Shown: piece by piece, positions 54,066 through 63,062 of the stretch
Position numbering within the stretch: position 1 is the stretch's first letter
Layout: each line of letters begins with the position of its first letter
Assembly (NCBI RefSeq): GCF_001715295.1
Contig: NZ_MDKB01000002.1
Span: 370,499 to 434,498, forward strand
Origin: Streptomyces griseus
GTDB lineage: Bacteria; Actinomycetota; Actinomycetes; Streptomycetales; Streptomycetaceae
Length of the DNA: 64,000 nt
Direction: 5' to 3'
Notes under the pieces: generated by a model
The model's database searches: none
Told to the model about the DNA's origin: nothing
What the model saw: only the letters and a program-made list of their open reading frames with translations
Translations under genes and position numbers: made by a program

Positions 54066-54395
54066 TCAGTAGCGCGGAGCGTTCCTGGACCGCTGCACCC
54101 GTGTGGTGCGGCGGTCCTTGGCGTTCCAGCAGGCCTTGTGCCAGTGCCTGCGGTCGTCGATGCCGCCGAATTCCGGCCAGGCGACCAGGTGCGGGACGCC
54201 GGAGGGGATCTCCTGGTCGCAGCCGGGGCAGCGGTAGCGCTTGCCCGCGGCGCTCGCACCGCTCACCGGGCGCACCGACCACTCCTCGCCCTGCCAGCTC
54301 TCGGTGGCCCCGCCCCCGCCGTACCGCCCGGCCGCCTCTCGTGCGTTGCCGGTGGGGCTCTCGCCGCCTCGGGGGCGGTTGCGGCGCGGGGACAC
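54066..54395 (-). CDS. Small Cys/His-rich protein, probable zinc binder
   Basis: 109 residues. The C-terminal half has YRCPGCDQEIPSG, HLVAWPE, RRHWHKACWNAKDR, so four metal-ligand candidates (Cys, Cys, His, Cys). Often annotated as ATP/GTP-binding in Streptomyces without basis I can see. GTG 54395 with GAGGTG upstream; GTG 54407 is possible. Confidence 0.8.
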   Translation of the reverse strand: MSPRRNRPRGGESPTGNAREAAGRYGGGGATESWQGEEWSVRPVSGASAAGKRYRCPGCDQEIPSGVPHLVAWPEFGGIDDRRHWHKACWNAKDRRTTRVQRSRNAPRY

Positions 54396-54607
54396 GGGAC
54401 ACCTCACGGGGCGCGGTACGGGCAGTTCCCGTCCAGCGTAGAGCCCCGTGCGGCCGGCCGGTGCCCGCCGGTGACGGGGGTGTCCCGAGGGACGGAGGGG
54501 TTAGCGGAAAATCGCAACAACTTCCCCCGTGGGCCGTGCCTTTGGCACGTGTCGGGCGTTGTTGCCGGTAGGGGGAGCCGCGTCGGGCCGTAAGGAGGGA
54601 GAAGGCG

Positions 54608-55639
54608 ATGCGCGTGGGAACGTTCGTTCTGGCAGCACAGTTTCCCGGCCAGGGACAGGGCGAGGCCCTGCTCCGGGCCGTCCGGTCCGCGGAGGTCGCG
54701 GAGGAGTCCGGGCTCGATGCGGTCTGGCTGGCGGAACACCATTTCGTGCCGTACGGCGTGTGTCCCTCTGCCGTCACCCTGGCCGGGCTGCTGCTCGGCC
54801 GCACCCGCCGGATCCAGGTGGGCACCGCGGTGAGCGTCCTGTCGACGCAGCACCCCGTCTCCCTCGGCGAGCAGGCCGCGCTGCTGCATCTGACCAGCGG
54901 CGGACGCTTCGTCCTGGGGGTGGGACGCGGGGGGCCGTGGGTGGACCTGGAGGTGTTCGGCGGGGGTCTGGACGCCTACGAGAAGGGCTTCCCCGAATCG
55001 CTGGAGCTGCTGCTGGAGTGGCTCCACGAGCCCCGGGTGGCGGGGAGCGGCGAGCGCTACGGCTTCCGCGAGGTGGCCGTCGTGCCCCGCGCGGACGAGA
55101 TCCTGGGGGACGGCCCCGCCGCCCCGGAGGTGATCGTGGCGTGCACGTCGCCGAAAAGCGTGAAACTCGCCGCCGAAAAGGGTTTGCCGATGCTGCTCGG
55201 AATGCACTGCGACGACGAGGAGAAGGCCGGCATGGTCGCCCTGTGGCGTTCCGCCGCCCGCGAGGCCGGTCAGCCGGCCGAGGTGGCGGAGCGGATCGGA
55301 CATGTGTCCGCAGGGGTGGCCCAGGTCGCCGACGGGCCGGGCGAGGCCGCCGAGACGCTCGTGAAGGCGATGCCGGGCTGGCTGCGGCAGGGGCTGGAGG
55401 CCCATGTCACGGTCGACGGCAGACACCGCGTGATGCGGGACCCCGTCGCGTACACGGAACTCCTGTGCGGTCTGCACCCGGTGGGGCCGCCCCGGTTCGC
55501 CGCGGACCGGCTCGCGGCCACGGCGGAGCGCACGGGCATCACCCGCTTCGCCCTCCTGGTGGAGGGGTCGGGCGACCTCGCGGCGACCGAGGAGAACGTA
55601 CGGCGGATCGGCACGGAGGTGCTGCCCCTGCTGACGTGA
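54608..55639 (+). CDS. LLM-class flavin-dependent oxidoreductase
   Basis: 343 residues of a bacterial-luciferase-like TIM barrel (ESGLDAVWLAEHHFVPYGV, GTAVSVLSTQHPVSLGEQAA, SGGRFVLGVGRGGPW). Uses FMN or F420; which cannot be told from sequence. AAGGAGGG 6 nt before ATG 54608. Substrate unknown. Confidence 0.9.
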   Translation: MRVGTFVLAAQFPGQGQGEALLRAVRSAEVAEESGLDAVWLAEHHFVPYGVCPSAVTLAGLLLGRTRRIQVGTAVSVLSTQHPVSLGEQAALLHLTSGGRFVLGVGRGGPWVDLEVFGGGLDAYEKGFPESLELLLEWLHEPRVAGSGERYGFREVAVVPRADEILGDGPAAPEVIVACTSPKSVKLAAEKGLPMLLGMHCDDEEKAGMVALWRSAAREAGQPAEVAERIGHVSAGVAQVADGPGEAAETLVKAMPGWLRQGLEAHVTVDGRHRVMRDPVAYTELLCGLHPVGPPRFAADRLAATAERTGITRFALLVEGSGDLAATEENVRRIGTEVLPLLT

Positions 55640-55736
55640 GGCGGGCATGCGGGTGACCCTGGTGGTGCGGTGGTGCGGGGGCTGCCGCCCCGGAGCCAGT
55701 TGCACCTCCCGCGGCCCGAAGCGGCAGCAGAAGCGC

Positions 55737-56129
55737 TCAGCAGTCCCGTAGTTCGGGTGACTGATTGAGCAACTGCCCCCTCACCGACGTGAATCGGGCC
55801 AGCCGCTCGTCGACCGAGGCGTCCAGCGGGAACACCGCGACGCGGTGGCAGTTCTGGAATGCCAGACGCACTCCGAAGTGCCGCTGCAGCGCGCCGCGTA
55901 TCGCATCACTCGCGAGCGCGCGCAGCAGCTGACCACGTGCCTGCTCGTCCGGCGGAGGCGTCTGGTTGTCGGCGAACTGTCCACCGTCCACCTTCAGCTG
56001 GGCCACCAGGGAGCTGATCATCTCCCATGCGTAGGGCAGGGAGGTCCGGACGCAGTCGACGAAGTCGGCTTCGTCGACCTCGCCTCGCTCGGCCTGTTCC
56101 AAGAGGGCCGGTGAGACGTCGAGCGACAT
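55737..56129 (-). CDS. SCO5389-family protein
   Basis: 130 residues, no recognised motif beyond a family confined to streptomycetes and relatives ([40 protein letters not shown]). Two Cys may be structural. Convergent to the LLM oxidoreductase gene; 264 nt from nucS. Confidence 0.85.
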   Translation of the reverse strand: MSLDVSPALLEQAERGEVDEADFVDCVRTSLPYAWEMISSLVAQLKVDGGQFADNQTPPPDEQARGQLLRALASDAIRGALQRHFGVRLAFQNCHRVAVFPLDASVDERLARFTSVRGQLLNQSPELRDC

Positions 56130-56393
56130 GGGTTCTCCTCTCGCGACCCCGGCGGGTCACCGGGGCCTTACGGGCAGGGAAGGGGGTCGGCGACGCTGTG
56201 TGCACAGACGACGACCTCCTGCTTCCACGGTAAGGGCGCAGTCCGGGCCGCACCAGGAGATTGGGAACACAACCGGCCACTGACGAAGTGGTCGCAAAGG
56301 CGGACAAGCCCGAAGGGCGTACGTCAAGGGCCGTACCGGCCGTCCGGCCCGCGAATCGCGCCGGACGCCGGTGGTCGAGTAGCGTTGCCGACC

Positions 56394-57065
56394 ATGCGTC
56401 TCGTCATCGCCCGTTGCTCCGTCGATTACGCGGGCCGGCTCACCGCCCACCTGCCCTCCGCCCCCCGTCTGATCCTCGTGAAGGCGGACGGCAGCGTCTC
56501 GATCCACGCCGACGACCGGGCGTACAAACCTCTCAACTGGATGTCACCGCCGTGCACCCTGAAGGAGGGCGCCGACGGCAGCGAAGGCGTCTGGACCGTG
56601 GTGAACAAAGCGGGCGAGAAACTGATCATCACCATGGAGGAAGTCCTCCACGACTCGTCCCACGAGCTGGGGGTGGACCCCGGGCTCATCAAGGACGGGG
56701 TGGAAGCGCACCTCCAGGAACTGCTCGCCGACCGCATCGAGACACTCGGCGACGGTTACACCCTGATCCGCCGTGAGTACCCGACCGCCATCGGCCCGGT
56801 GGACATCCTGTGCCGGGACGCGGACGGCGGGACCGTGGCCGTGGAGCTCAAGCGGCGCGGCGACATCGACGGCGTGGAGCAGCTGACCCGGTACCTGGAC
56901 CTCCTCAACCGGGACCCGCACCTGGCGCCGGTACGGGGCGTCTTCGCGGCGCAGGAGATCAAGCCGCAGGCACGGGTGCTGGCGACGGACCGGGGCATCG
57001 GGTGCCTGGTACTCGACTACGACGCGATGCGCGGTATCGAGGACGACAAGCTGCGTCTGTTCTGA
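56394..57065 (+). CDS. nucS: Mismatch-specific endonuclease NucS (EndoMS)
   Basis: 223 residues. C-terminal PD-(D/E)xK nuclease with Asp in GPVDILCRD and ELKRRG catalytic motif ([17 protein letters not shown]); N-terminal dimerisation domain ([20 protein letters not shown]). Cleaves both strands at mismatches and replaces MutS/MutL in actinobacteria. ATG 56394; TAGCGT 8 nt upstream suggests a leaderless or near-leaderless mRNA. Confidence 0.96.
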   Translation: MRLVIARCSVDYAGRLTAHLPSAPRLILVKADGSVSIHADDRAYKPLNWMSPPCTLKEGADGSEGVWTVVNKAGEKLIITMEEVLHDSSHELGVDPGLIKDGVEAHLQELLADRIETLGDGYTLIRREYPTAIGPVDILCRDADGGTVAVELKRRGDIDGVEQLTRYLDLLNRDPHLAPVRGVFAAQEIKPQARVLATDRGIGCLVLDYDAMRGIEDDKLRLF

Positions 57066-57224
57066 CCCAGGGCGGGCGGCTTCCGCCGGGCGTCCCGGGC
57101 GTTCCCGGGCGGCCCACCGCGGGCGGTCGCCCCGGTCCGGCGGTCGCGGGCTCGGGTGCCCCGGGGCGGCCGTCCTGGTCCGCCGGACGGGCCGGGTTGC
57201 GGCGCGTCCGGCGGTTCCCGGGTC

Positions 57225-59714
57225 TCAGGCGACGGCCGGGGTGGCGTCCGAGGGGCTCTCCGGTCCCGTACCGGCGTCGGAGGCCGTCGCCGACTCCGCG
57301 GGGCCGCTCGCCGAGTTGGTGGTCTCCGGCCCGGTCGCCGTCTCGCTGGGAGCCGGCTCCGTCGTGCTCTCGCTGGGGCTGGGTTCCGGCGAGGTCGCCG
57401 GGGGTGAGCTGGTCGGCGTGGTGGTCGGCCTGGTCGGCTTCACGGTGGGCGACGGATCCCCGGACGCCGGCGGGTCGCTGGGGCTGCCGCTGGAGGAGTC
57501 CGTCGGCTCCGGGCTCTCCTCGGGGCTCGACGTACCGGGGGACGGTGTCGCGCTGCCGGAGGGGACGGCGCTGTCCGGGGCTCCCGGGGAGACGGCCCCG
57601 CCCGCCGGGCCGTCTCCGGAGACCGGGTCTTCGGCCGGCTCGTCCGTGGGGGGCCCGTCCTGTCCGGCCTCGTCCTCGGTGACCGACTGCTCGGTCGTGA
57701 CGTCGCGGCCCTCGGGATCCTCGCCGCCGGACGTCACGCCCAGCGTCACCATGGTGCCCAGCACGGCGGCCAGCAGGGCGCCCGCGCCCACCGCGGCCAG
57801 ATTGCGCCGGGCGCTCAGGAACACCCGCGGAAGGCCGCCGGGGACCCGGGCCGGGGCCCGGGCGGCAGGGGGCGGAGGCACCTGCCGGGAGACCAGGGTG
57901 TGCGGTTCCTCGATGTGACGGGGGAAGAGCGGCGGGGCGGCCGGCACCCCGCCGGGCGGCAGGGCGTGCGGGACCTCGGCCGCCAGGACGCCGGCGCCCG
58001 GGGCGGGCGTGCCCGAGCGGTCCTCGACGAGGGCCAGCGCCCTGCGTCCCGCCACGGCCCCCGCCTTGTCGGCGAGCGCGCCCCGCATCCCGATGGACGC
58101 CTCCAGCTCCGCCCTGGCCCGGTCGAGGTGGCCGGCGCAGAGCGCGAGAACGCCCAACTCGTGGTGGAAGTAGGCCTCCTCGGCCACCTCACCGGCGATC
58201 CTGGCGGCTTCCTGGCCGATCCTGAGGGCCTTCTCCCAGGCGCTCCAGTGCATCCCCGCCGCGAACGCCGGAGAGGCGCTGCGGGCCAGCAGGACGGCCA
58301 CGCCGGCCTGGCCCCCCGCTTCGCCCGGCAGGAGGGGTGCCATCGAGGCGAGGAGGGCGTCCGCCTCGGCGACGGCGCGCTCCGGGGTGACGGACGGGTG
58401 CCCCGCCCACCAGGCGTAGTGCTGGGCGGCGCTGCGGGCGCGCGCCGCCGCGTCGTCGCCGTAACCGCCCGCCTCCAGCTGGGCCAGCACCCCGGCGGCC
58501 AGCCGGTAGCGCGGGCCTGCCGGTGAGAGCAGACCGCACTGGGACAGTTCGCCCAGCGCGGCATCGGCGTGGGTGTCCCCCACGAGGGCCGGCAGGTGGG
58601 CCTGGTGCGGTACTTCCCCGCCCAGCGCGACGGCGAAGTGCAGGGTCTCGCGGGCCGCCTCGCTCAGCCGGGAGGCGAGCAGCGCGGCGGGAGCCGCGCC
58701 CTCACCCAGGCTGGGCAGGGGCGGGTCCTTCGGCTCGATCCGGCCGAACGGCGTGTCGGCGGGTTCGTCGTCCTCGGGACCGTGGGGGGACTGCGGGTCG
58801 GCGCGCATCTCGTCGCGCTGGCGCAGCAGGGCCCCGGCCTGGACGAAGCGCAGCGGCAGCCCTTCGGACTCGAACCACAGGTCGCCCGCCCAGTTGGCCT
58901 CCTCGTCGGTGAGGGCGCGCTCCACGACGTGTTCCAGGAGCTCGAGCGAGGTCCCGCGCCCCAGACCGGAGAGGAAGACCTCTTCGAGGTCCGTGTCGGC
59001 GGCGGGGGTGGGCACCTCCGCCGTCGCGGCGAAGAGGAACGCGCACTCGGGTGTGGCGTCCAGGAGTTCCTGCAGGGCCGCGCCGCCCAGCTCCAGGTCG
59101 TCGAGCACGACGACGGCGCCGATGCCGTGGAGCAACGCCAGGAGCCCTTCGCGGTCGGGGCGGTACAGCGGAGCCTCGTAGACGGTCTCGAAGAGGCCGT
59201 ACAGCAGGTCCGTGACGGTCCGCTTGTGCCCCGAGAGCCGGACGACCCCGTCGGGGGCCAGGTCGGCGCAGTCGGCGGCGACGGCGTTCAGCAGGGCCGT
59301 GCGACCGGAGCCGGCGGGGCCGGTGAGCCGCACCGAGCGACCTCGCGCCAGCAGCCGTACGAGCCGCTCACGCTCGTCCTGGCGCTCGAGGAGCGGCAGC
59401 CGGGGCGCGGGCGGCCCCGGCGGTACGGGCGGGGCCGCGGCACGCTCCCGCTCGGCGCGCTGCGCGGCGGTGCGGCGCACGGGGGTCGGGGGCTGCTCCC
59501 CGGGCCGGCACGGCTCGATCTCGCTGCCGTCGACCGGGTTGACGGTGAGCAGGAAGCTGCCCGATGTCAGCCGCACCGTGCGGGACTGCTGTGCGGCCTG
59601 GTGCCCGAAGTCCGGCGTGAGCGCCTCACGGGACTGCCGCCGCGGTTCGGTGGCGTCCTCGGAGCGGTCGTCCTCACGGCCGTACTCTTCCGGTTCCCGG
59701 TTGGTCGGGTCCAT
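57225..59714 (-). CDS. Membrane-anchored STAND-type ATPase
   Basis: 829 residues. N-terminal acidic region; P-loop NTPase near residue ~125 (LTGPAGSGRTALLNAV, then Walker B AVVVLDDLEL); helical region to ~560; one transmembrane helix (NLAAVGAGALLAAVLGTMVTLG, ~630-655); a Ser/Thr/Pro/Glu-rich C-terminal tail of ~150 residues presumably outside. The Walker A lysine is replaced by Arg (GSGRT), so ATP binding may be altered. ATG 59714. Function unknown; possibly a signalling or stress sensor near the STAS gene. Confidence 0.85.
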   Translation of the reverse strand: MDPTNREPEEYGREDDRSEDATEPRRQSREALTPDFGHQAAQQSRTVRLTSGSFLLTVNPVDGSEIEPCRPGEQPPTPVRRTAAQRAERERAAAPPVPPGPPAPRLPLLERQDERERLVRLLARGRSVRLTGPAGSGRTALLNAVAADCADLAPDGVVRLSGHKRTVTDLLYGLFETVYEAPLYRPDREGLLALLHGIGAVVVLDDLELGGAALQELLDATPECAFLFAATAEVPTPAADTDLEEVFLSGLGRGTSLELLEHVVERALTDEEANWAGDLWFESEGLPLRFVQAGALLRQRDEMRADPQSPHGPEDDEPADTPFGRIEPKDPPLPSLGEGAAPAALLASRLSEAARETLHFAVALGGEVPHQAHLPALVGDTHADAALGELSQCGLLSPAGPRYRLAAGVLAQLEAGGYGDDAAARARSAAQHYAWWAGHPSVTPERAVAEADALLASMAPLLPGEAGGQAGVAVLLARSASPAFAAGMHWSAWEKALRIGQEAARIAGEVAEEAYFHHELGVLALCAGHLDRARAELEASIGMRGALADKAGAVAGRRALALVEDRSGTPAPGAGVLAAEVPHALPPGGVPAAPPLFPRHIEEPHTLVSRQVPPPPAARAPARVPGGLPRVFLSARRNLAAVGAGALLAAVLGTMVTLGVTSGGEDPEGRDVTTEQSVTEDEAGQDGPPTDEPAEDPVSGDGPAGGAVSPGAPDSAVPSGSATPSPGTSSPEESPEPTDSSSGSPSDPPASGDPSPTVKPTRPTTTPTSSPPATSPEPSPSESTTEPAPSETATGPETTNSASGPAESATASDAGTGPESPSDATPAVA

Positions 59715-59927
59715 CGTCAAGTCCCCCAGACGCGTAGCGCGGTTGCCCACCCGGCCTCGTACGCCCTGCTGTCGCTTCCGGTCCGGTGTCCGCCCGTGGG
59801 TCCGTGAACCGGCAGACGGCCGAAACCCTAAACCTTCGCACAGTATCGGTGCACCGGCGGGGGGCCGCACCGCCCAGCCCGTCACGTTCTCATGAGGATT
59901 GTGCGTGAATCGGCGCGGGAACAGCTT

Positions 59928-60251
59928 TCAGACGCGCGGCAGGGCGTCTGCGGCGATTCCGCCCTCGATGGCCAGAATGCGATGCAGTCGCGTCGCGACG
60001 AGCAGGCGCTGCATCTGCGGCGGGACGCCGCGCAGTACCAGCCGACGGCCCGCCCGGCCCGCCCGTCGGTGCGCACCCATGATGACGCCGAGTCCGGTGG
60101 CGTCCCAGGAGTCCAGTTCGGTCAGGTCCAGTACGAGGTCGCCCCGTCCGTCGTCGACGGCCGCGTGCAGAACCGTACGGGCGTCCGCCGCGCTTCGGAC
60201 GTCGAGGCGGCCCCCGACGACCATCTCGGCGTGGTCGCCCCTGATGTGCAT
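59928..60251 (-). CDS. STAS-domain anti-sigma-factor antagonist-like protein
   Basis: 107 residues (MHIRGDHAEMVVGGRLDVRS, DLTELDSWDATGLGVIMGAH). The phospho-acceptor position in DATGLG is Thr where SpoIIAA has Ser, so regulation by a kinase is possible but may differ. ATG 60251 with GGGGAG upstream; a longer frame starts at 60317. Its partner anti-sigma factor is not in the window. Confidence 0.88.
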   Translation of the reverse strand: MHIRGDHAEMVVGGRLDVRSAADARTVLHAAVDDGRGDLVLDLTELDSWDATGLGVIMGAHRRAGRAGRRLVLRGVPPQMQRLLVATRLHRILAIEGGIAADALPRV

Positions 60252-60481
60252 ATGCGCTCCCCGGATGACTCCGCAGCAAGGTCGGTCTGTCTGAAAACTC
60301 TTCCGTCTCCGCACCAAGTGACTGCCGCAACGACACGGAAGTTGCCGTCTGTGAGCGAACCGATACCGAATTCACCCCGAGGGGTGAACGCGGGTTCACC
60401 GGATCAGTGGGATCCGGGCACCGCATCCCACGGGATCCCCGGCCGCTGACGGCACATCGACAGCCGGGGACCCGGTAACGA

Positions 60482-61330
60482 TCAGTAGGTGTAGAAGCCC
60501 TGCCCGCTCTTGCGGCCGATGTCACCTGCGTCGACCATCCGGCGCATCAGCTCCGGGGCGGCGAACTTCTCGTCCTGCGACTCGGTGTAGATGTTGCCCG
60601 TGGCGTGCAGCAGGATGTCGACGCCGGTCAGGTCCGCCGTCGCGAGCGGGCCCATGGCGTGGCCGAAGCCGAGCTTGCAGGCGGTGTCGATGTCCTCGGC
60701 GGAGGCGACGCCCGACTCGTACAGCTTGGCCGCCTCGACGACGAGGGCCGAGATCAGCCGGGTGGTGACGAAGCCGGCGACGTCACGGTTGACGACGATG
60801 CAGGTCTTGCCGACGGACTCGGCGAACTCCCGTGCGGTGGCGAGGGCTTCGTCGCTGGTCTTGTAGCCGCGCACCAGCTCGCAGAGCTGCATCATGGGGA
60901 CGGGCGAGAAGAAGTGCACGCCGACGACGCGCTCCGGGCGCTCCGTCACGGCCGCGATCTTGGTGATCGGGATGGCGGAGGTGTTGGAGGCGAGGACGGT
61001 GTCCTCCCGTACGACCTTGTCGAGCGCCCGGAAGATCTCGTGCTTGACCTCGAGCTTCTCGAAGACGGCCTCGACGACGACGTCGGCGTCGGCCACGGCG
61101 TCGAGGTCGGTCGTCGTCGTGATCCGGGCGAGCGCGGCCTCGGCGTCGGCCGCCTCCAGCTTGCCCTTGGAGACGAACCTGCCGTAGCTCGCCTCGATGC
61201 CGTCGCGCCCGCGGGCCAGGGCCTCGTCGGTGACGTCGCGCAGGACGACGTCCCAGCCCGCCTGGGCGGAGACCTGCGCGATGCCGGACCCCATGAGTCC
61301 GGCGCCGATGACGGCGAGCTTCCTGGCCAC
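60482..61330 (-). CDS. 3-hydroxybutyryl-CoA dehydrogenase
   Basis: 282 residues. NAD(P)-binding VIGAGLMGSGIAQVSAQAGW, catalytic His in VGVHFFSPVPMMQLCE, then C-terminal 3HCDH domain (NRDVAGFVTTRLISALVVEA). Reduces acetoacetyl-CoA or oxidises 3-hydroxybutyryl-CoA; fits the thiolase at 42574. GTG 61330 with AGGGGTG upstream. Confidence 0.95.
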   Translation of the reverse strand: MARKLAVIGAGLMGSGIAQVSAQAGWDVVLRDVTDEALARGRDGIEASYGRFVSKGKLEAADAEAALARITTTTDLDAVADADVVVEAVFEKLEVKHEIFRALDKVVREDTVLASNTSAIPITKIAAVTERPERVVGVHFFSPVPMMQLCELVRGYKTSDEALATAREFAESVGKTCIVVNRDVAGFVTTRLISALVVEAAKLYESGVASAEDIDTACKLGFGHAMGPLATADLTGVDILLHATGNIYTESQDEKFAAPELMRRMVDAGDIGRKSGQGFYTY

Positions 61331-61753
61331 GTTCGCACCCCTATGCACTGTCGACGGTTCACATGCTCTCCGGCGGAGGTTAGTACCCGTGAGGGGCCGT
61401 GGGGCGGCTAAGAGATGCGCGTCACGTCTCACATGACGGACATCACACCGGCCCACCCCATCCGGCGGCGTGCCGCGCGTAGTTGGGCCCTGCCGCCGGG
61501 CGGGGCCCTCCATGCGGTCCGGAAGGGCCGGGCCCTCCCCGGGCGCCCCGATCCTGCCGGGCCCTTCCCGGCGGGCGGGCGGCGCCCCGGCGGGCGGGCG
61601 GCGCACCGAGGGACCGGGCCGCACACCCGGGACCGCGTCCGGCCGTGCCGTCGCCCGTCGCGCCCCTGCCCGCAGGACGTGGGGGAAGGCCCGGACGGTG
61701 CCGCTCCCCCGACCGGCCGGAACGGTCCGGACGGGAGACCCTAGGCTGACCCC
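61331..61753. other. GC-rich intergenic region with tandem repeat
   Basis: About 420 bases. Contains an imperfect 17-bp direct repeat CGGCGGGCGGGCGGCGC (61569-61585 and 61588-61604, period 19) and a leaderless -10 TAGGCT (61742-61747) for the PduO gene. No gene recognised. Confidence 0.55.
61742..61747 (+). promoter_or_regulatory. -10 element of pduO, leaderless
   Basis: TAGGCT, six bases, ATG 61754; no ribosome site. Confidence 0.55.
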
Positions 61754-62326
61754 ATGGTCAATCTGACGCGCATCTACACCCGCACCGGCGACCAGGGCAC
61801 CACCGCCCTCGGGGACATGAGCCGGACCGCGAAGACCGATCTGCGGATCTCCGCGTACGCCGACGCCAACGAGGCCAACGCCGTGATCGGTACGGCGATC
61901 GCGCTCGGCAACCTGTCCGAGGACGTGGTGAAGGTTCTCGTCCGCGTCCAGAACGACCTGTTCGACGTGGGCGCGGACCTGAGCACCCCGGTGGTCCGGG
62001 ACCCGAAGTACCCGCCGCTGAGGGTCGAGCAGTCCTACGTCGACAAGCTGGAGGCCGACTGCGACACCTTCCTGGAGGAGCTGGAGAAGCTCCGGAGCTT
62101 CATCCTGCCGGGAGGTACGCCGGGGGCTGCCCTGCTGCACCAGGCGTGCACGGTGGTCCGGCGGGCCGAACGGTCGACGTGGGCGGCGCTGGAGGTGCAC
62201 GGGGACACGATGAACGCGCTGACGGCGACGTACCTCAACCGCCTCTCGGACCTCCTGTTCATCCTCGCCAGATCGGCGAACAAGGAGGTCGGGGACGTCC
62301 TGTGGGTGCCCGGAGGGGAGCGCTGA
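61754..62326 (+). CDS. pduO: PduO-type ATP:cob(I)alamin adenosyltransferase
   Basis: Makes adenosylcobalamin, the coenzyme of the IcmA mutase. 190 residues: TRTGDQGTTALGDMSRTAKT at the N-terminus (ATP/cobalamin site), ELEKLRSFILPGGTPGAALLHQACTVVRRAER in the C-terminal helical bundle. Leaderless-type start. Confidence 0.95.
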   Translation: MVNLTRIYTRTGDQGTTALGDMSRTAKTDLRISAYADANEANAVIGTAIALGNLSEDVVKVLVRVQNDLFDVGADLSTPVVRDPKYPPLRVEQSYVDKLEADCDTFLEELEKLRSFILPGGTPGAALLHQACTVVRRAERSTWAALEVHGDTMNALTATYLNRLSDLLFILARSANKEVGDVLWVPGGER

Positions 62327-62911
62327 TCAGCGCTCCCTGCGCGACGGGCCGGTGCGCCGACGGCCGCTGTCCGGCCGGTCCGGCTCCCGCTTGGGGAACA
62401 GGGTGTACGACACGGCGATGAGCAGGTTGACGCCGATCAGCCACAGCATCCTCTGCTGCCAGACACGCAGCGAACCGGTCTCCCCGTCCCCGCCGACGTA
62501 CCAGATCGCCGCCTGGAGGAGGGCCGCCGCCGTCAGGGCGGCGAGCACCCAGCGGGCCGCCGTACGCCACTCGTGGGCGGCCCGCGCCATCCCGTACCTG
62601 GGGGGTTTCACGGGGGCCGGGCCGCCCGCGAAGCGGTGGGCGACCCTGGCGTCGACCCATCGGATGGTGGAGGGGCCCAGGCCCACGGTGAAGCCGATGT
62701 AGACGGCGGCCAGGCCGTGCTTCCAGTCCGGTGCGGCGCCGTTCCTCAGGTCGACGGCCGTCACCACCAGCAGCACCACCTCCAGCACGGGCTCGCACAG
62801 CAGGACGGCCGCGCCGAGTCCCGGCCTCCTCGCGGCGTACCGCAGCAGGAGTCCCGCCGCCAGCAGGACCCAGAAGCCCACCTCGCACAGGATGATCAGT
62901 GTGACGATCAC
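62327..62911 (-). CDS. Hypothetical membrane protein
   Basis: 194 residues with about five hydrophobic segments (VIVTLIILCEVGFWVLLAAG, VLLCEPVLEVVLLVVTAVDL, and three more). A basic tail (KREPDRPDSGRRRTGPSRRER). GTG 62911 with GGGAG upstream. Divergent from the sensor-kinase gene. No function recognised. Confidence 0.82.
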   Translation of the reverse strand: MIVTLIILCEVGFWVLLAAGLLLRYAARRPGLGAAVLLCEPVLEVVLLVVTAVDLRNGAAPDWKHGLAAVYIGFTVGLGPSTIRWVDARVAHRFAGGPAPVKPPRYGMARAAHEWRTAARWVLAALTAAALLQAAIWYVGGDGETGSLRVWQQRMLWLIGVNLLIAVSYTLFPKREPDRPDSGRRRTGPSRRER

Positions 62912-63050
62912 GGTCGTTCTCCCTCCGGTCCCTTCCAGGCTCCCCTCCGCGGCGGCCCGTCTCGTCGTCGGCGGTGACGAGACGGGACTGCATCCTTCGA
63001 TGTACTCGAGGCTCGTCCGCCGTACGGAAGCCCGGCGGGGATCCGGCGTG

Positions 63051-63056
63051 TTGGAT
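63051..63056 (+). promoter_or_regulatory. -10 element of sensor-kinase gene, leaderless
   Basis: TTGGAT, six bases, GTG 63063; no ribosome site in position. Confidence 0.4.
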
Positions 63057-63062
63057 GGAAGG

